NCBI RefSeq assembly: GCF_030580655.1
Contig: NZ_JAUQTB010000007.1
Location: forward strand, 1 to 64,000
Reading direction: 5' to 3'
DNA: 64,000 bases
DNA from: Paenibacillus lacisoli
GTDB lineage: Bacteria; Bacillota; Bacilli; Paenibacillales; Paenibacillaceae
The notes beneath the pieces are model-generated. The model was given only the letters and a program-made list of their open reading frames with translations, was not told the DNA's origin and searched no databases. A program made the translations under genes and the position numbers. How positions within the stretch are numbered: the first letter of the stretch is position 1; each line of letters opens with the position of its first letter. Positions 19,965 through 28,208 of the stretch are shown one piece after another.

Positions 19965-20375
19965 ATGCCACCATCTACGGACCCTTCCTCCACTCCTTAT
20001 GTTCGCCGAAGCACGAATAAGAACGGTTCTTCTGTCAGGCTTTTTTTGATTTTTTGGGTGATTCTGATCGGCTTGGGCGTCTTTGCTACCTATTTATATA
20101 GCAATCATCTGAAACAGGAAATGCTTCAAGAGGTGCAATCACAGACCAATCAGCAGATAGCTGCCCTTAAAGCCGATTACGAAAAGCAGCTAAAGGCCCT
20201 CTCCCAGCAAATTGAAGGATTACAGGGGAAGGTACAGTCGTTTAATGAGCTTCTGACGTTTACGAAGGACAACGCAAGCAATAAGACCGATAACAGCAAC
20301 AAGCTGTATACCCAGCTTAATGAAGTGAAGCAGCAGCTGGATATTCTTCAGAAGAAGATGGAGCTCTTGAAATGA
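19965..20375 (+). CDS. Membrane-anchored coiled-coil protein of unknown function
   Basis: A 136-residue protein: a polar N-terminus of about 25 residues, one transmembrane helix (LFLIFWVILIGLGVFATYLY), then a long coiled coil to the C-terminus (QQIAALKADYEKQLKALSQQ and onwards). This predicts a type II topology with the coiled coil outside. ATG at 19965 has AGGAGGG 6 nt upstream; the longer open frame starts inside the promoter. The 3' end overlaps the next gene by 4 bp (ATGA), so the two proteins are probably made together. Confidence 0.78.
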   Translation: MPPSTDPSSTPYVRRSTNKNGSSVRLFLIFWVILIGLGVFATYLYSNHLKQEMLQEVQSQTNQQIAALKADYEKQLKALSQQIEGLQGKVQSFNELLTFTKDNASNKTDNSNKLYTQLNEVKQQLDILQKKMELLK

Positions 20376-21439
20376 AGCTTCAAGCCAAACAAATGAACCG
20401 GCTATTTATGCTTGCGACTGCTCCTTTTATAGGTTTAATTCTGTGTCTTCTACTGATCCAGCAGCCTCTTAAGCTGAACGACTCCGCTGCCAGCTATGTG
20501 CCTTCGGAGGAAGTGACTGCTCTGACCCATAATGTCAGCAGCCAGCTGGATCGTGCAGAAGAGATGGCTAAGTATACCATCTCTTCTATACGCCATACTG
20601 GTGAACTCTATCAGCGCACTACGCAGACCATGTCTGCCATTTATCAGAATGTCAGCCAGCAGGCAACGCGTCCGGAGATCATCTATAACCGCCGGATTAC
20701 GGCCAAGCTGGGCTACCCTTATGAGCGGGTCGACAGCAGCCGGATTACGATCGAGCTGTACAAGCTGAATCCCGGTGTCTACCAGGGATATGCGATGAAG
20801 ATCAAGCTGAAAGATCCCTCGGCGATGAAAATGGCGCTGGGCGGCGACACCCTGGGTACCTCGGAGACCACGATGAAGGCCGTTCTGCGGCATGGAGCCG
20901 TAGCCGGAATTAATGCCGGCGGCTTCGCTGACGGCGGGGGCAAACGTTACCCGCTCAGTACAACCGTGATGAACGGCCATTATCTGACAGGCTTCCAGTC
21001 CAGCTTCAAGGACCTCAGCTTTGTCGGTCTGAGTTCTTCGGGTAAACTGATTGGCGGTAAATTTTTTAACCAGTCTTCGCTGGACCAGCTGAACCCGACA
21101 TTCGGAGCAACCTTTGTTCCCGTCCTGCTGAAGGACGGGCAACGGACACCGATTCCGTATAAATGGCAGATTTCGCCGAAGCGTGCTCCTCGTACTGTCA
21201 TCGGCAATTACAAGGATGATCAGCTGCTGGTCATCGTTGTAGACGGATATAACGAGAGGGGAAGCTCTGGCGCCACCCTGCAGGAGCTGCAGAACAAGAT
21301 GTTCAACCTGGGTGTGCAGGATGCCTACAATCTGGACGGCGGCGGTTCTTCCTCGCTCATCCTGAATGGGCGGGTCGTCAACAAACCTTCGGATGGACAG
21401 CTTCGTCCGGTGCCCACTCATTTCTTATTCTTTAAATAA
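20372..21439 (+). CDS. Phosphodiester glycosidase (NAGPA-domain) family exported protein
   Basis: A 355-residue protein with an N-terminal membrane anchor or signal (MLATAPFIGLILCLLLI). A helical linker of about 80 residues is followed by the phosphodiester glycosidase (NAGPA/DUF2233) domain from about residue 165. Motifs seen are GAVAGINAGGFADGGGKRY, PKRAPRTVIG, VVDGYNERG and the signature NLDGGGSSSL. Family members cleave sugar-phosphodiester links or act in exopolysaccharide processing. It is translationally coupled to the membrane coiled-coil gene, suggesting the two work together at the cell surface. Substrate unknown. Confidence 0.87.
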   Translation: MKLQAKQMNRLFMLATAPFIGLILCLLLIQQPLKLNDSAASYVPSEEVTALTHNVSSQLDRAEEMAKYTISSIRHTGELYQRTTQTMSAIYQNVSQQATRPEIIYNRRITAKLGYPYERVDSSRITIELYKLNPGVYQGYAMKIKLKDPSAMKMALGGDTLGTSETTMKAVLRHGAVAGINAGGFADGGGKRYPLSTTVMNGHYLTGFQSSFKDLSFVGLSSSGKLIGGKFFNQSSLDQLNPTFGATFVPVLLKDGQRTPIPYKWQISPKRAPRTVIGNYKDDQLLVIVVDGYNERGSSGATLQELQNKMFNLGVQDAYNLDGGGSSSLILNGRVVNKPSDGQLRPVPTHFLFFK

Positions 21440-21486
21440 AAAGGGGAAGCCTGCCATTCTTACCGGCAAGGCCTCCCTTTTTTGTG
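21437..21486 (+). terminator. Terminator of the glycosidase operon
   Basis: An imperfect hairpin (AAAAGGGGAAGCCTGCC ... GGCAAGGCCTCCCTTTT) starts at the stop codon and is followed by TTTTTT on the plus strand. Confidence 0.75.
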
Positions 21487-21574
21487 TGCAGCAGATCGGA
21501 TCCATTCGGAACCTGCCTGCTGTCAACCCGCTATATAGTGTCCAACCGCATCCTGTTGGGTTATCCTAGAACTA

Positions 21575-21829
21575 TTAACGATGAACAGCCAGGCCGCTCA
21601 TCTCTTCCATGCACTCTCCACAAATATAACGATCCTTAAACTCCTTCACTTCCTCCATCGAGCCGCAGAACACACACTTCGGACGGTAACGCTCCAGAAT
21701 GATGTGATCGCCCTGTACCAGAATTTCGACAGGATCTCCCTCATTCATTTGATATCTTTTACGAAGTGACTTGGGCAGAACAATTCTCCCCAGCTGATCC
21801 ACCTTACGAACAACACCAGCAGGTTTCAT
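21575..21829 (-). CDS. AbrB-family transition-state regulator with zinc-ribbon tail
   Basis: An 84-residue AbrB/SpoVT-type regulator. The N-terminal swapped-hairpin DNA-binding domain is clear (MKPAGVVRKVDQLGRIVLP, then YQMNEGDPVEILV and IILERY). The C-terminal part has two CxxC pairs (KCVFCGS and YICGECM), a possible zinc site. The start at 21829 is set by the family N-terminus; the open frame runs 93 nt further upstream without support. Which AbrB paralogue this is cannot be told from sequence alone. Confidence 0.92.
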   Translation of the reverse strand: MKPAGVVRKVDQLGRIVLPKSLRKRYQMNEGDPVEILVQGDHIILERYRPKCVFCGSMEEVKEFKDRYICGECMEEMSGLAVHR

Positions 21830-22096
21830 AAATCCTTTACACCTCTCCTGTATAATCAATCTTTTATGCTTTTTGCACAAAATCACTGCAGCATGCCGAT
21901 ATAAGATATAAGGCTGGACCATGGTTCATTCCTGCCTATACAAATTGGAAGCAGTTAACTAGACCTTATGCAAATTGCTCAAAATAAGCCTTTAGGCTAT
22001 TTATAATATAACATTCGATACAAGCCTGTCGAATCCTGCTGACTTTAAGAAATTTTATTGTAGAATTATAATACTTTTTATTTCACCAAATAACGA

Positions 22097-22167
22097 AGAA
22101 GAGACATTCGGAACCCAACGGACATGATAGTCGTTGTCGTTTGCGGTCGAATGTCTCTTTTCGATGC
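22097..22167 (-). terminator. Probable terminator or stem-loop after trmL
   Basis: AGAGACATTCG and its exact complement CGAATGTCTCT flank a 45-nt loop that itself can pair (CCAACG with CGTTG). It lies 50 bp downstream of trmL on the minus strand. The T-run is interrupted (TTCTTCGTT), so termination strength is uncertain. Confidence 0.5.
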
Positions 22168-22213
22168 AGTTCCCGGGGCCTGTCACACGCCTTGATACGG
22201 GAAATCTGCTGTC

Positions 22214-22678
22214 TTATTGCATATCCGGGAAATCCAACTGCCGTAACGCTTCAAATACAATAATAGCGGCTGAATTCGACAGATTCATGGAACGTACTTT
22301 ATCCGTCATCGGCATCCGGATCGCTGTTTCTGCGTTGCTGGCCAGCAGCTCAGGCGGCAGTCCCTTGGTCTCTTTGCCAAATACGAAGAAGTCCCCGTCC
22401 TGATATTGAAAGTCCGTATACCGCTGGGTCGCCTTTGTAGATGTGAAGAAAAAGCGGCTGCCTGCATACTTCTCCTGTACCTCAGCAAAAGAATCATGGT
22501 ATTCAATATGAACGGCATACCAGTAATCAAGCCCGGCCCGTTTCAATGTGGCATCATCCGTACGGAAGCCGAGCGGTCTTACAAGATGAAGATGGATGCC
22601 TGTCGCAGCACAGGTTCTGGCAATATTGCCGGTGTTAGCCGGAATCTCCGGTTCTACAAGTACAATGTGTAGTGGCAT
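22214..22678 (-). CDS. trmL: tRNA (cytidine(34)-2'-O)-methyltransferase
   Basis: A 154-residue SPOUT-class methyltransferase (TrmL/YibK/CspR) that methylates the ribose of wobble position 34 in certain leucine tRNAs. The family motifs are all seen: LVEPEIPANTGNIARTCAAT at the N-terminus, FGKETKGLPPELL, and RSMNLSNSAAIIVFEALRQ, which forms the knotted SAM site. Length is standard for the family. It is preceded by an AAAGGA site. Confidence 0.95.
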   Translation of the reverse strand: MPLHIVLVEPEIPANTGNIARTCAATGIHLHLVRPLGFRTDDATLKRAGLDYWYAVHIEYHDSFAEVQEKYAGSRFFFTSTKATQRYTDFQYQDGDFFVFGKETKGLPPELLASNAETAIRMPMTDKVRSMNLSNSAAIIVFEALRQLDFPDMQ

Positions 22679-22737
22679 GTATAGTTAGTCCTTTCCCTCT
22701 GTTAGATCTTTATCTATTATACCCCATCCCCGCAAGT

Positions 22738-22775
22738 CAAAAAAATCCACCTGCAGATCAAGCTGCAGATGGATT
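22738..22775 (-). terminator. Terminator of serC
   Basis: Stem AATCCATCTGCAG / CTGCAGGTGGATT (one G-T pair) followed by seven T on the minus strand, between serC and trmL. Confidence 0.85.
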
Positions 22776-22818
22776 GTATCAGGTTGTACCTACGCTAAAT
22801 GATGCATCTGTTCATTCG

Positions 22819-23907
22819 TCAGCCGTTGGTCTTGCGGAAATAATCCATAAAGTCGGTCAGAGCACGGCAGCTCTCATAAGGAACCGCATTATAAATGGAT
22901 GCGCGCAGACCCCCAACACTGCGGTGTCCCTTAAGACCTACAAATCCTTCTTCTTCACTTGCCTTGATGAATTTCTTCTCCAGCTCTTCTGATTGCAGAC
23001 GGAATGTCACATTCATAATGGAACGGTCATCGGTATGGACACAACCCTGATAGAAACCAGCACTCTCATCAATGGTCTGGTACAGCAGCGATGCCTTCTC
23101 ACGGTTTTGGCGTTCGACACCGTCAATCCCGCCTTGTTCTTCTATCCACTTCAGGACTTCGTTCACCATATAAACAGAGAAGGACGGAGGTGTGTTATAG
23201 AGCGAGTTATTCTTCACGTGCGTATCATAACGCAGCATAGTTGGAATGGTGGAAGGTGAGCTGCTTACAAGCTCTTCACGGGCGACTACAACTGTAATGC
23301 CGGAAGGACCAAGGTTCTTCTGGGCTCCTGCATAGATCATCCCGAACTGCTTGATATCGATGTTTCGTGACAAAATATCACTCGACATATCCGCAATGAG
23401 CGGAATGGAGCCGGTCTCAGGATACTGCTGATATTGAGTTCCCTCAATCGTTTCATTGGACGTCACATGAAGATAAGCGGTGTTCTCCGGCAGTTCGAGC
23501 CGGCTTACATCCGGGATGCGCATATACTTGTCCTCTTCAGAGGAAGCCGCCACATGCGTTTGTCCAATCAGCTTAGCCTCTTTGAGCGCCTTATCGGCCC
23601 AGCTGCCTGTCTTGACATAGCTCGCTGTCTTGCCCTCTGTCAGCAGGTTGAAAGGCAGCATGGCGAATTGTGTACTTGCTCCGCCCTGAAGAAAAAGAAC
23701 TTTGTAGCCTTCTGTAATTCCAAGCAGCTTAAGCAGACGTTCCTGTGCCTCATGATGAACCGACTCATATACGGCTCCGCGATGTGACATCTCCATGATC
23801 GACATTCCGGTACCGCGAAAATCGACGAATTCAGCCTGTGCTCGTTCCAACACGGCCAGCGGCAGTGCAGCGGGTCCTGCATTAAAATTATATGCTCTCT
23901 TGGTCAA
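22819..23907 (-). CDS. serC: Phosphoserine aminotransferase
   Basis: A 362-residue class V aminotransferase that makes 3-phosphoserine in serine synthesis. The N-terminal KRAYNFNAGPAALP, the LFLQGGASTQFAM motif, the PLP lysine in YAGAQKNLGPSG and the C-terminal HRSVGGLRASIYNA are all typical. The start is a TTG at 23907 with GGTGGGAG 4 nt upstream, giving the normal family length; the open frame extends 33 codons upstream without a better site. Monocistronic with its own terminator. Confidence 0.96.
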   Translation of the reverse strand: MTKRAYNFNAGPAALPLAVLERAQAEFVDFRGTGMSIMEMSHRGAVYESVHHEAQERLLKLLGITEGYKVLFLQGGASTQFAMLPFNLLTEGKTASYVKTGSWADKALKEAKLIGQTHVAASSEEDKYMRIPDVSRLELPENTAYLHVTSNETIEGTQYQQYPETGSIPLIADMSSDILSRNIDIKQFGMIYAGAQKNLGPSGITVVVAREELVSSSPSTIPTMLRYDTHVKNNSLYNTPPSFSVYMVNEVLKWIEEQGGIDGVERQNREKASLLYQTIDESAGFYQGCVHTDDRSIMNVTFRLQSEELEKKFIKASEEEGFVGLKGHRSVGGLRASIYNAVPYESCRALTDFMDYFRKTNG

Positions 23908-24083
23908 GTTTCTCCCACCCTTTCGACAACTCTGTTGCTGTATTATCGCTATGATAGCAGTAAACGTTCCGGGCATCAAGCCAATTTTCAAAATAACTGA
24001 CATCACATGATATATTATTGAATGTTCGGAATTTGGAATTTAAGAAGCCTTATTTTCAGATATAGCTTGTCCCTCAAATAAAG

Positions 24084-24110
24084 CAAAAAGCCTCCGGATA
24101 CCGGAGACTT
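24084..24110 (-). terminator. Terminator of the glutamine synthetase gene
   Basis: Stem AGTCTCCGG / CCGGAGGCT with a 3-nt loop and TTTTT on the minus strand, 28 bp after the stop codon. Confidence 0.85.
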
Positions 24111-24137
24111 TTATTCATTACGATCATCTGCCCGATC

Positions 24138-25562
24138 TTAGCAGTCGAAGTACAGGCTGTATTCATGCGGATGAACACGGATGGATACTGATTTTGCTTC
24201 AGCGCGTTTGACCTCTACATAGTTATCGATAAAGTCCTTCGTAAATACGCCGCCTTCAGTCAGGAATTCGAAGTCCGCTTCCAGTGCGTCAAGCGCTTCG
24301 TCCAGTGTACCCGGAACGCTGCGGATTTTACCTTTCTCTGCATCCGAGAGCTCGTAGATGTTAGTATCAAGCGGACCGTAGCCCAGTTCAACCGGATCGA
24401 TTTTACGCTTGATGCCGTCCAGACCAGCCATCAGCATGGCTGCAAACGCAAGGTAAGGGTTCGCTGTGGAGTCCGGTGTACGGAACTCGATGCGGCAGCC
24501 TTTAGGTGTAACAGCTGCTACAGGGATACGTACTGCAGCGGAACGATTACCTTTGGAGAATACCAGGTTAACCGGAGCTTCATAACCAGGAACCAGACGT
24601 TTGAACGAGTTGGTGCTCGGATTCGTCAGAGCGATTAGAGCTGGTGCATGGTACAGGATACCGCCGATGTAATTCAGTGCCATTTGGCTGAGGTTCGCAT
24701 AAGCACCTTTTTCGAAGAACAATGGCTCGTCGCCATTGAAGATCGACTGGTGAACGTGCATGCCGCTGCCGTTGTCGCCGAACAATGGTTTCGGCATGAA
24801 TGTTGCAACTTTGCCGTACTGGCGAGCTGTGTTGTGCACGATATATTTATAAACGAGCAGATTGTCTGCTGTTTTCTTCAAGGTATCAAAACGGAAGTTG
24901 ATTTCTGCCTGGCCTGCAGTCGCTACTTCGTGGTGATGGCGTTCTACTCGAAGGCCTGCTTCACCCAGCAGTCGACACATTTCACTGCGGATATCCTGCT
25001 GCGTATCAACAGGTGCAACCGGTACATAACCGCCTTTAACGCCTACCTTGAAACCAAGGTTGCCGCCTTCTTCCTTGCGGTTCGTATTCCATGCTGCTTC
25101 TTCGGAATCAACAAAGAAGGAAGAGCTGTTCATGCCGCTTTCGTAGCGAACATCGTCGAAGATGAAGAATTCGGATTCTGGAGCGAAAAACGCTGCTGTG
25201 CCCACGCCGGCTGTTTGCAGGAACTCTTCAGCTTTGGCAGCGATACCGCGAGGGTCGCGATCATAACGTTCGCCATCTGGTGTATGGATGTTGCACATCA
25301 CGTTAAGCGTAGGGTGAGCCGTAAACGGATCGATGTATACAGCCTCAGGGTCAGGCATCATAACCATGTCAGACTCTTCAATTCCACGGTAACCCTGGAT
25401 AGAAGAACCGTCGAAAGCAACGCCATTCACGAAAGTTTCTTCGTCAACTTCAGTAGCTGGCAGTGAGATATGATGAGCACGGCCGGACAAGTCTACAAAA
25501 CGGAAGTCTACCCACTCGATATTGTTTTCCTGAATAGATTTCAATACATTTTCAACCGACAT
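24138..25562 (-). CDS. glnA: Type I glutamine synthetase (GSI-beta-like)
   Basis: A 474-residue glutamine synthetase making glutamine from glutamate, ammonia and ATP. The beta-grasp NIEWVDFRFVDLSG, the metal and ATP motifs (FFAPESEFFIF, GSGMHVHQSIF, ALTNPSTNSFKRLVPGYEAP, CRIEFRTPDS) and the dodecamer C-terminus are intact. At 474 residues with the C-terminal TNIYELSDAEKG segment it resembles GSI-beta enzymes. Tyr403 sits where E. coli GS has its adenylylated tyrosine; Bacillus-type GlnA is about 444 residues. No glnR is adjacent, so a second glnRA locus is likely elsewhere. ATG at 25562 has GGGAGGA upstream. Confidence 0.95.
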   Translation of the reverse strand: MSVENVLKSIQENNIEWVDFRFVDLSGRAHHISLPATEVDEETFVNGVAFDGSSIQGYRGIEESDMVMMPDPEAVYIDPFTAHPTLNVMCNIHTPDGERYDRDPRGIAAKAEEFLQTAGVGTAAFFAPESEFFIFDDVRYESGMNSSSFFVDSEEAAWNTNRKEEGGNLGFKVGVKGGYVPVAPVDTQQDIRSEMCRLLGEAGLRVERHHHEVATAGQAEINFRFDTLKKTADNLLVYKYIVHNTARQYGKVATFMPKPLFGDNGSGMHVHQSIFNGDEPLFFEKGAYANLSQMALNYIGGILYHAPALIALTNPSTNSFKRLVPGYEAPVNLVFSKGNRSAAVRIPVAAVTPKGCRIEFRTPDSTANPYLAFAAMLMAGLDGIKRKIDPVELGYGPLDTNIYELSDAEKGKIRSVPGTLDEALDALEADFEFLTEGGVFTKDFIDNYVEVKRAEAKSVSIRVHPHEYSLYFDC

Positions 25563-25643
25563 GTTTTCTTCCTCCCAATTTTCCCGAACATTAAACAGCT
25601 TTTGGATGATAACGTTCATGATCGTTTATTTTTTTCTGTCGTC

Positions 25644-25672
25644 ATTATAAATCTCATACATGACATGGTCAA
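25644..25672 (-). promoter_or_regulatory. Sigma-A promoter of glnA
   Basis: On the minus strand TTGACC (25667-25672), a 17-bp spacer and a perfect TATAAT (25644-25649). Transcription would start about 75 bp before the glnA start codon. Confidence 0.85.
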
Positions 25673-25683
25673 TAGCTATGTCA
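25667..25683 (-). promoter_or_regulatory. Possible GlnR/TnrA site overlapping the glnA -35 box
   Basis: TGACATAGCTATTGACC matches the TGTNAN7TNACA consensus except at positions 3 and 17. It covers the -35 hexamer, a position expected for repression. It also lies in a wider TGACAT...ATGTCA inverted repeat (25661-25683). Confidence 0.5.
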
Positions 25684-25700
25684 GGTATTTTTAAAACTTA

Positions 25701-25717
25701 TGTAAGATATTCTTACG
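25701..25717 (+). promoter_or_regulatory. Probable upstream GlnR/TnrA site of glnA
   Basis: TGTAAGATATTCTTACG matches TGTNAN7TNACA with one mismatch at the last base. It is centred about 70 bp upstream of the predicted transcription start, a position from which GlnR-family proteins can activate. Confidence 0.65.
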
Positions 25718-25741
25718 CTTTCTTGATGACCGTTAGATATA

Positions 25742-25787
25742 AAAAATAGCCCGCTATCACTGCACAAAGAGCAGGAAACAGCGGGCC
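25742..25787 (-). terminator. Terminator of aroF
   Basis: A stem GGCCCGCT / AGCGGGCT with an inner CTGC/GCAG pair is followed by ATTTTTTAT on the minus strand, 25 bp after the aroF stop. Confidence 0.8.
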
Positions 25788-25809
25788 AGGAAGACCCTAT
25801 GCGTAAAGC

Positions 25810-26859
25810 TTAAGAAAGGATACCGGCAGGTGATTTAGGCGTGGCAAACGATTTGCCGACCAGCGGCGCCAGCTTCTCCAGATCCTGCAGCAATTCTGCG
25901 AATTGATCCGGGAACAGGGACTGCACCCCGTCTCCGGTCATGGAGTTGTCGGGATCCGTATGCATCTCGATAATGAGGCCGTCTGCGCCTGCAGCTACAG
26001 AGGCCTTCGTCATAGGAGCTACTAGTTCCCGTCTTCCTGTGCCATGGCTCGGATCCGAGATGACAGGCAAATGGCTCAGGTTCTGCAGAACCGGAATGGC
26101 TGACAGGTCGAGCGTATTACGTGTGTAGCTCTCAAACGTACGGATTCCGCGCTCACACAGCATGACATTCGGATTGCCTCCGGCCAGGATGTATTCAGCC
26201 GCATTTAGAAATTCATCATAAGTCGCGCTGAAACCACGCTTAAGGAGAACTGGCTTGTCAGTCTCTCCCAGCTTGCGCAGCAAATCAAAGTTCTGCATGT
26301 TGCGTGTACCGACCTGCAGAATATCGGCGTATTCGGCACAAATGTCCACATACTCCGGTGTCATCACTTCCGTAATGGTCACAAGGCCGTGCTTATGCCC
26401 TGCTTCAGCCATCATAATCAGTCCTTCTACACCTGTCCCCTGGAAGCTGTACGGGCCTGTACGGGGCTTGAATGCGCCGCCGCGAAGCACCTGACCGCCG
26501 GCTGCCTTCACCAATCCTGCGATCTCATCAATCTGCTGTGCGTTCTCTACCGCGCAGGGGCCGCCCATGACGACGAGTTCTCCTCCCCCGATCTGGACAC
26601 CCTTAACTGAGATGACGGTATTATCCGGATGGAAATCCCGGCTGGCCAGCTTGTATGATTTTGAAATCTTCACCACATTCTCGACACCGTTCATCTGACG
26701 CAGATGATCTGCCAGTCTAGGCTCGACACTTCCAATCAGGCCAATGACAATGCGGTCCTCTCCGCGCGAGACATGCACCTGCAGCCCCTCACGCTCAATG
26801 ACTTGAATAATATCCTGAATTTGCTCCTCCGGTGTACGGCTGTTCGCAATAACGATCAT
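25810..26859 (-). CDS. aroF: 3-deoxy-7-phosphoheptulonate (DAHP) synthase, type I-beta with regulatory domain
   Basis: A 349-residue DAHP synthase that condenses PEP and erythrose-4-phosphate as the first step of the aromatic pathway. Residues 1-75 are a ferredoxin-like regulatory domain (MIVIANSRTPEEQIQDII). The catalytic barrel begins at about 90 with VVMGGPCAVEN, then GGAFKPRTGPYSFQG, the metal-site Cys in MLCERGIRTFE, and SDPSHGTGRR. The layout matches Thermotoga-type enzymes with a fused allosteric domain. It is preceded by a 150-nt leader with two direct repeats and ends in its own terminator. Confidence 0.95.
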   Translation of the reverse strand: MIVIANSRTPEEQIQDIIQVIEREGLQVHVSRGEDRIVIGLIGSVEPRLADHLRQMNGVENVVKISKSYKLASRDFHPDNTVISVKGVQIGGGELVVMGGPCAVENAQQIDEIAGLVKAAGGQVLRGGAFKPRTGPYSFQGTGVEGLIMMAEAGHKHGLVTITEVMTPEYVDICAEYADILQVGTRNMQNFDLLRKLGETDKPVLLKRGFSATYDEFLNAAEYILAGGNPNVMLCERGIRTFESYTRNTLDLSAIPVLQNLSHLPVISDPSHGTGRRELVAPMTKASVAAGADGLIIEMHTDPDNSMTGDGVQSLFPDQFAELLQDLEKLAPLVGKSFATPKSPAGILS

Positions 26860-26943
26860 TTCTCCTCTTCCTTTCCTAGTGCTGTATTCACCCCGAAAAA
26901 AGTTCTGAATGATAGCTCGAATGATATAAGAACACCTTCACTG

Positions 26944-26974
26944 TTACAATCACTGTCTCTATTACAATCACTGT
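26944..26974. repeat. Direct repeat pair in the aroF leader
   Basis: TTACAATCACTGT occurs twice (26944-26956 and 26962-26974), 18 bp apart, within the predicted untranslated leader of aroF. Possible protein or RNA-level control site; function unknown. Confidence 0.6.
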
Positions 26975-27020
26975 TATACTTAAACGCTTGTTCGCTTTTA
27001 AGCTTTTATCCACTAAAGCA

Positions 27021-27049
27021 AATATACAGTATTCTTACATCCTAGTCAA
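27021..27049 (-). promoter_or_regulatory. Sigma-A promoter of aroF
   Basis: TTGACT (27044-27049), a 17-bp spacer and TATATT (27021-27026) on the minus strand predict a leader of about 155 nt before aroF. Confidence 0.75.
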
Positions 27050-27070
27050 GCTTAACGGTTAAACAGCATC

Positions 27071-27100
27071 TAAAAAGAACCCGGCATTCGCCAGGTTCTT
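27071..27100 (-). terminator. Terminator of ispH
   Basis: Stem AAGAACC...GGTTCTT with inner GGC/GCC pairs and TTTTT on the minus strand, 9 bp beyond the stop codon. Confidence 0.85.
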
Positions 27101-27108
27101 GCTTATCT

Positions 27109-28065
27109 TTATGGTGTTGTCTTGCTTTTCTCTTTGACTGGCGGCAGCAGCCGCTTCATGTTGATCGTCCGCTTGATTTCCCATGTCTCCGGCTTTGCCG
27201 GATCATACTGCTCCAGGTAGGTAATTACCTCCTTGGTAATCGGAGTTGGTGTAGAAGCGCCCGAAGTAACTGCCACTTTGGATACGCCCTGCAGCCATTC
27301 CTGCTTTAATTCAGTCACATCCGAAATACGGTATGCTGTGGTGCCCGCGATTTCTTCAGATACCTGCGCGAGACGGTTCGAGTTATTACTGCGCGGATCG
27401 CCTACTACGATAACGAGATCGGCCTGACCCGCTTGTTCTGCAACCGCTTCCTGACGAACCTGTGTCGCCAGGCAAATTTCATTGTGAACTTCAGCACCCG
27501 GATATTTCTCCAGTAATTTCTTCATGATATGTTTGATATCCCATTGGCTCATGGTTGTCTGATTCGTAATCACAATTTTGCCTGACGGAATTACAAGATC
27601 ATCGATCTCCTCTTCCTTCTCAATCAGATGAACATGATCCGGAGCGATGCCAATTGCACCTTCGGGTTCCGGATGATTCTTCTTCCCGATATAAATAATC
27701 TCATACCCGGCAGCAGCCTTTTCCTCAATCAGCGTATGAGTTTTCGTTACGTCCGGACAGGTCGCATCCACCGTAGTGAGACCTTTCTCACGCGCAAGCT
27801 TGCGAACCTCTGGTGAAATGCCGTGCGCTGTGAAAATAACCGTACCGCTGTCCACCTGCTTCAGAATCTCCATCCGGTTCGGTCCATCCAGAGTAATGAT
27901 ACCCTCTTCTTCAAACGAGTTCGTTACATGACTGTTGTGCACAATCATGCCTAATATATAAATAGGCCGGGGAAGGTCCAGATTACGTGCAGCCTGGCGT
28001 GCCAGCACCATGGCATCCACGACACCGTAGCAGTACCCCCGCGGAGATATACGCAATACTTCCAA
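27109..28065 (-). CDS. ispH: 4-hydroxy-3-methylbut-2-enyl diphosphate reductase
   Basis: A 318-residue IspH, the last enzyme of the MEP isoprenoid pathway, using a 4Fe-4S cluster. The three cluster cysteines are in [26 protein letters not shown] and [12 protein letters not shown]. The active-site histidines and glutamate ([24 protein letters not shown]) and the C-terminal TSGASTP are present. A TTG start at 28065 is preferred: AGGTG lies 6 nt upstream and the N-terminus then matches the family ([10 protein letters not shown]). The open frame continues 10 codons upstream. Confidence 0.94.
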   Translation of the reverse strand: MEVLRISPRGYCYGVVDAMVLARQAARNLDLPRPIYILGMIVHNSHVTNSFEEEGIITLDGPNRMEILKQVDSGTVIFTAHGISPEVRKLAREKGLTTVDATCPDVTKTHTLIEEKAAAGYEIIYIGKKNHPEPEGAIGIAPDHVHLIEKEEEIDDLVIPSGKIVITNQTTMSQWDIKHIMKKLLEKYPGAEVHNEICLATQVRQEAVAEQAGQADLVIVVGDPRSNNSNRLAQVSEEIAGTTAYRISDVTELKQEWLQGVSKVAVTSGASTPTPITKEVITYLEQYDPAKPETWEIKRTINMKRLLPPVKEKSKTTP

Positions 28066-28208
28066 AAGTAGCACCTGCTTTCTCTTCCCGGACAATCACG
28101 GTGAGCAGAACCTGCCTCATCTCCGGACTGCCGGGTCAGCTCTCGCTGAATATTTGATTGATATATGACCCGCACCGGGCCACACAGCCATCATGCTCCC
28201 ATTATAGC

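Noticed and set aside
20450..21421. A 323-codon minus-strand frame opposite the glycosidase gene
   Set aside because: The plus-strand protein has clear family motifs and a coupled start; the reverse frame has none.
24648..25466. A 272-codon frame opposite glnA
   Set aside because: Antisense shadow of a conserved gene; no start signals.
26859..27014. TRAP-type (G/U)AG repeats in the aroF leader
   Set aside because: Only a few scattered GAG/UAG triplets occur, without the regular spacing that TRAP binding needs.
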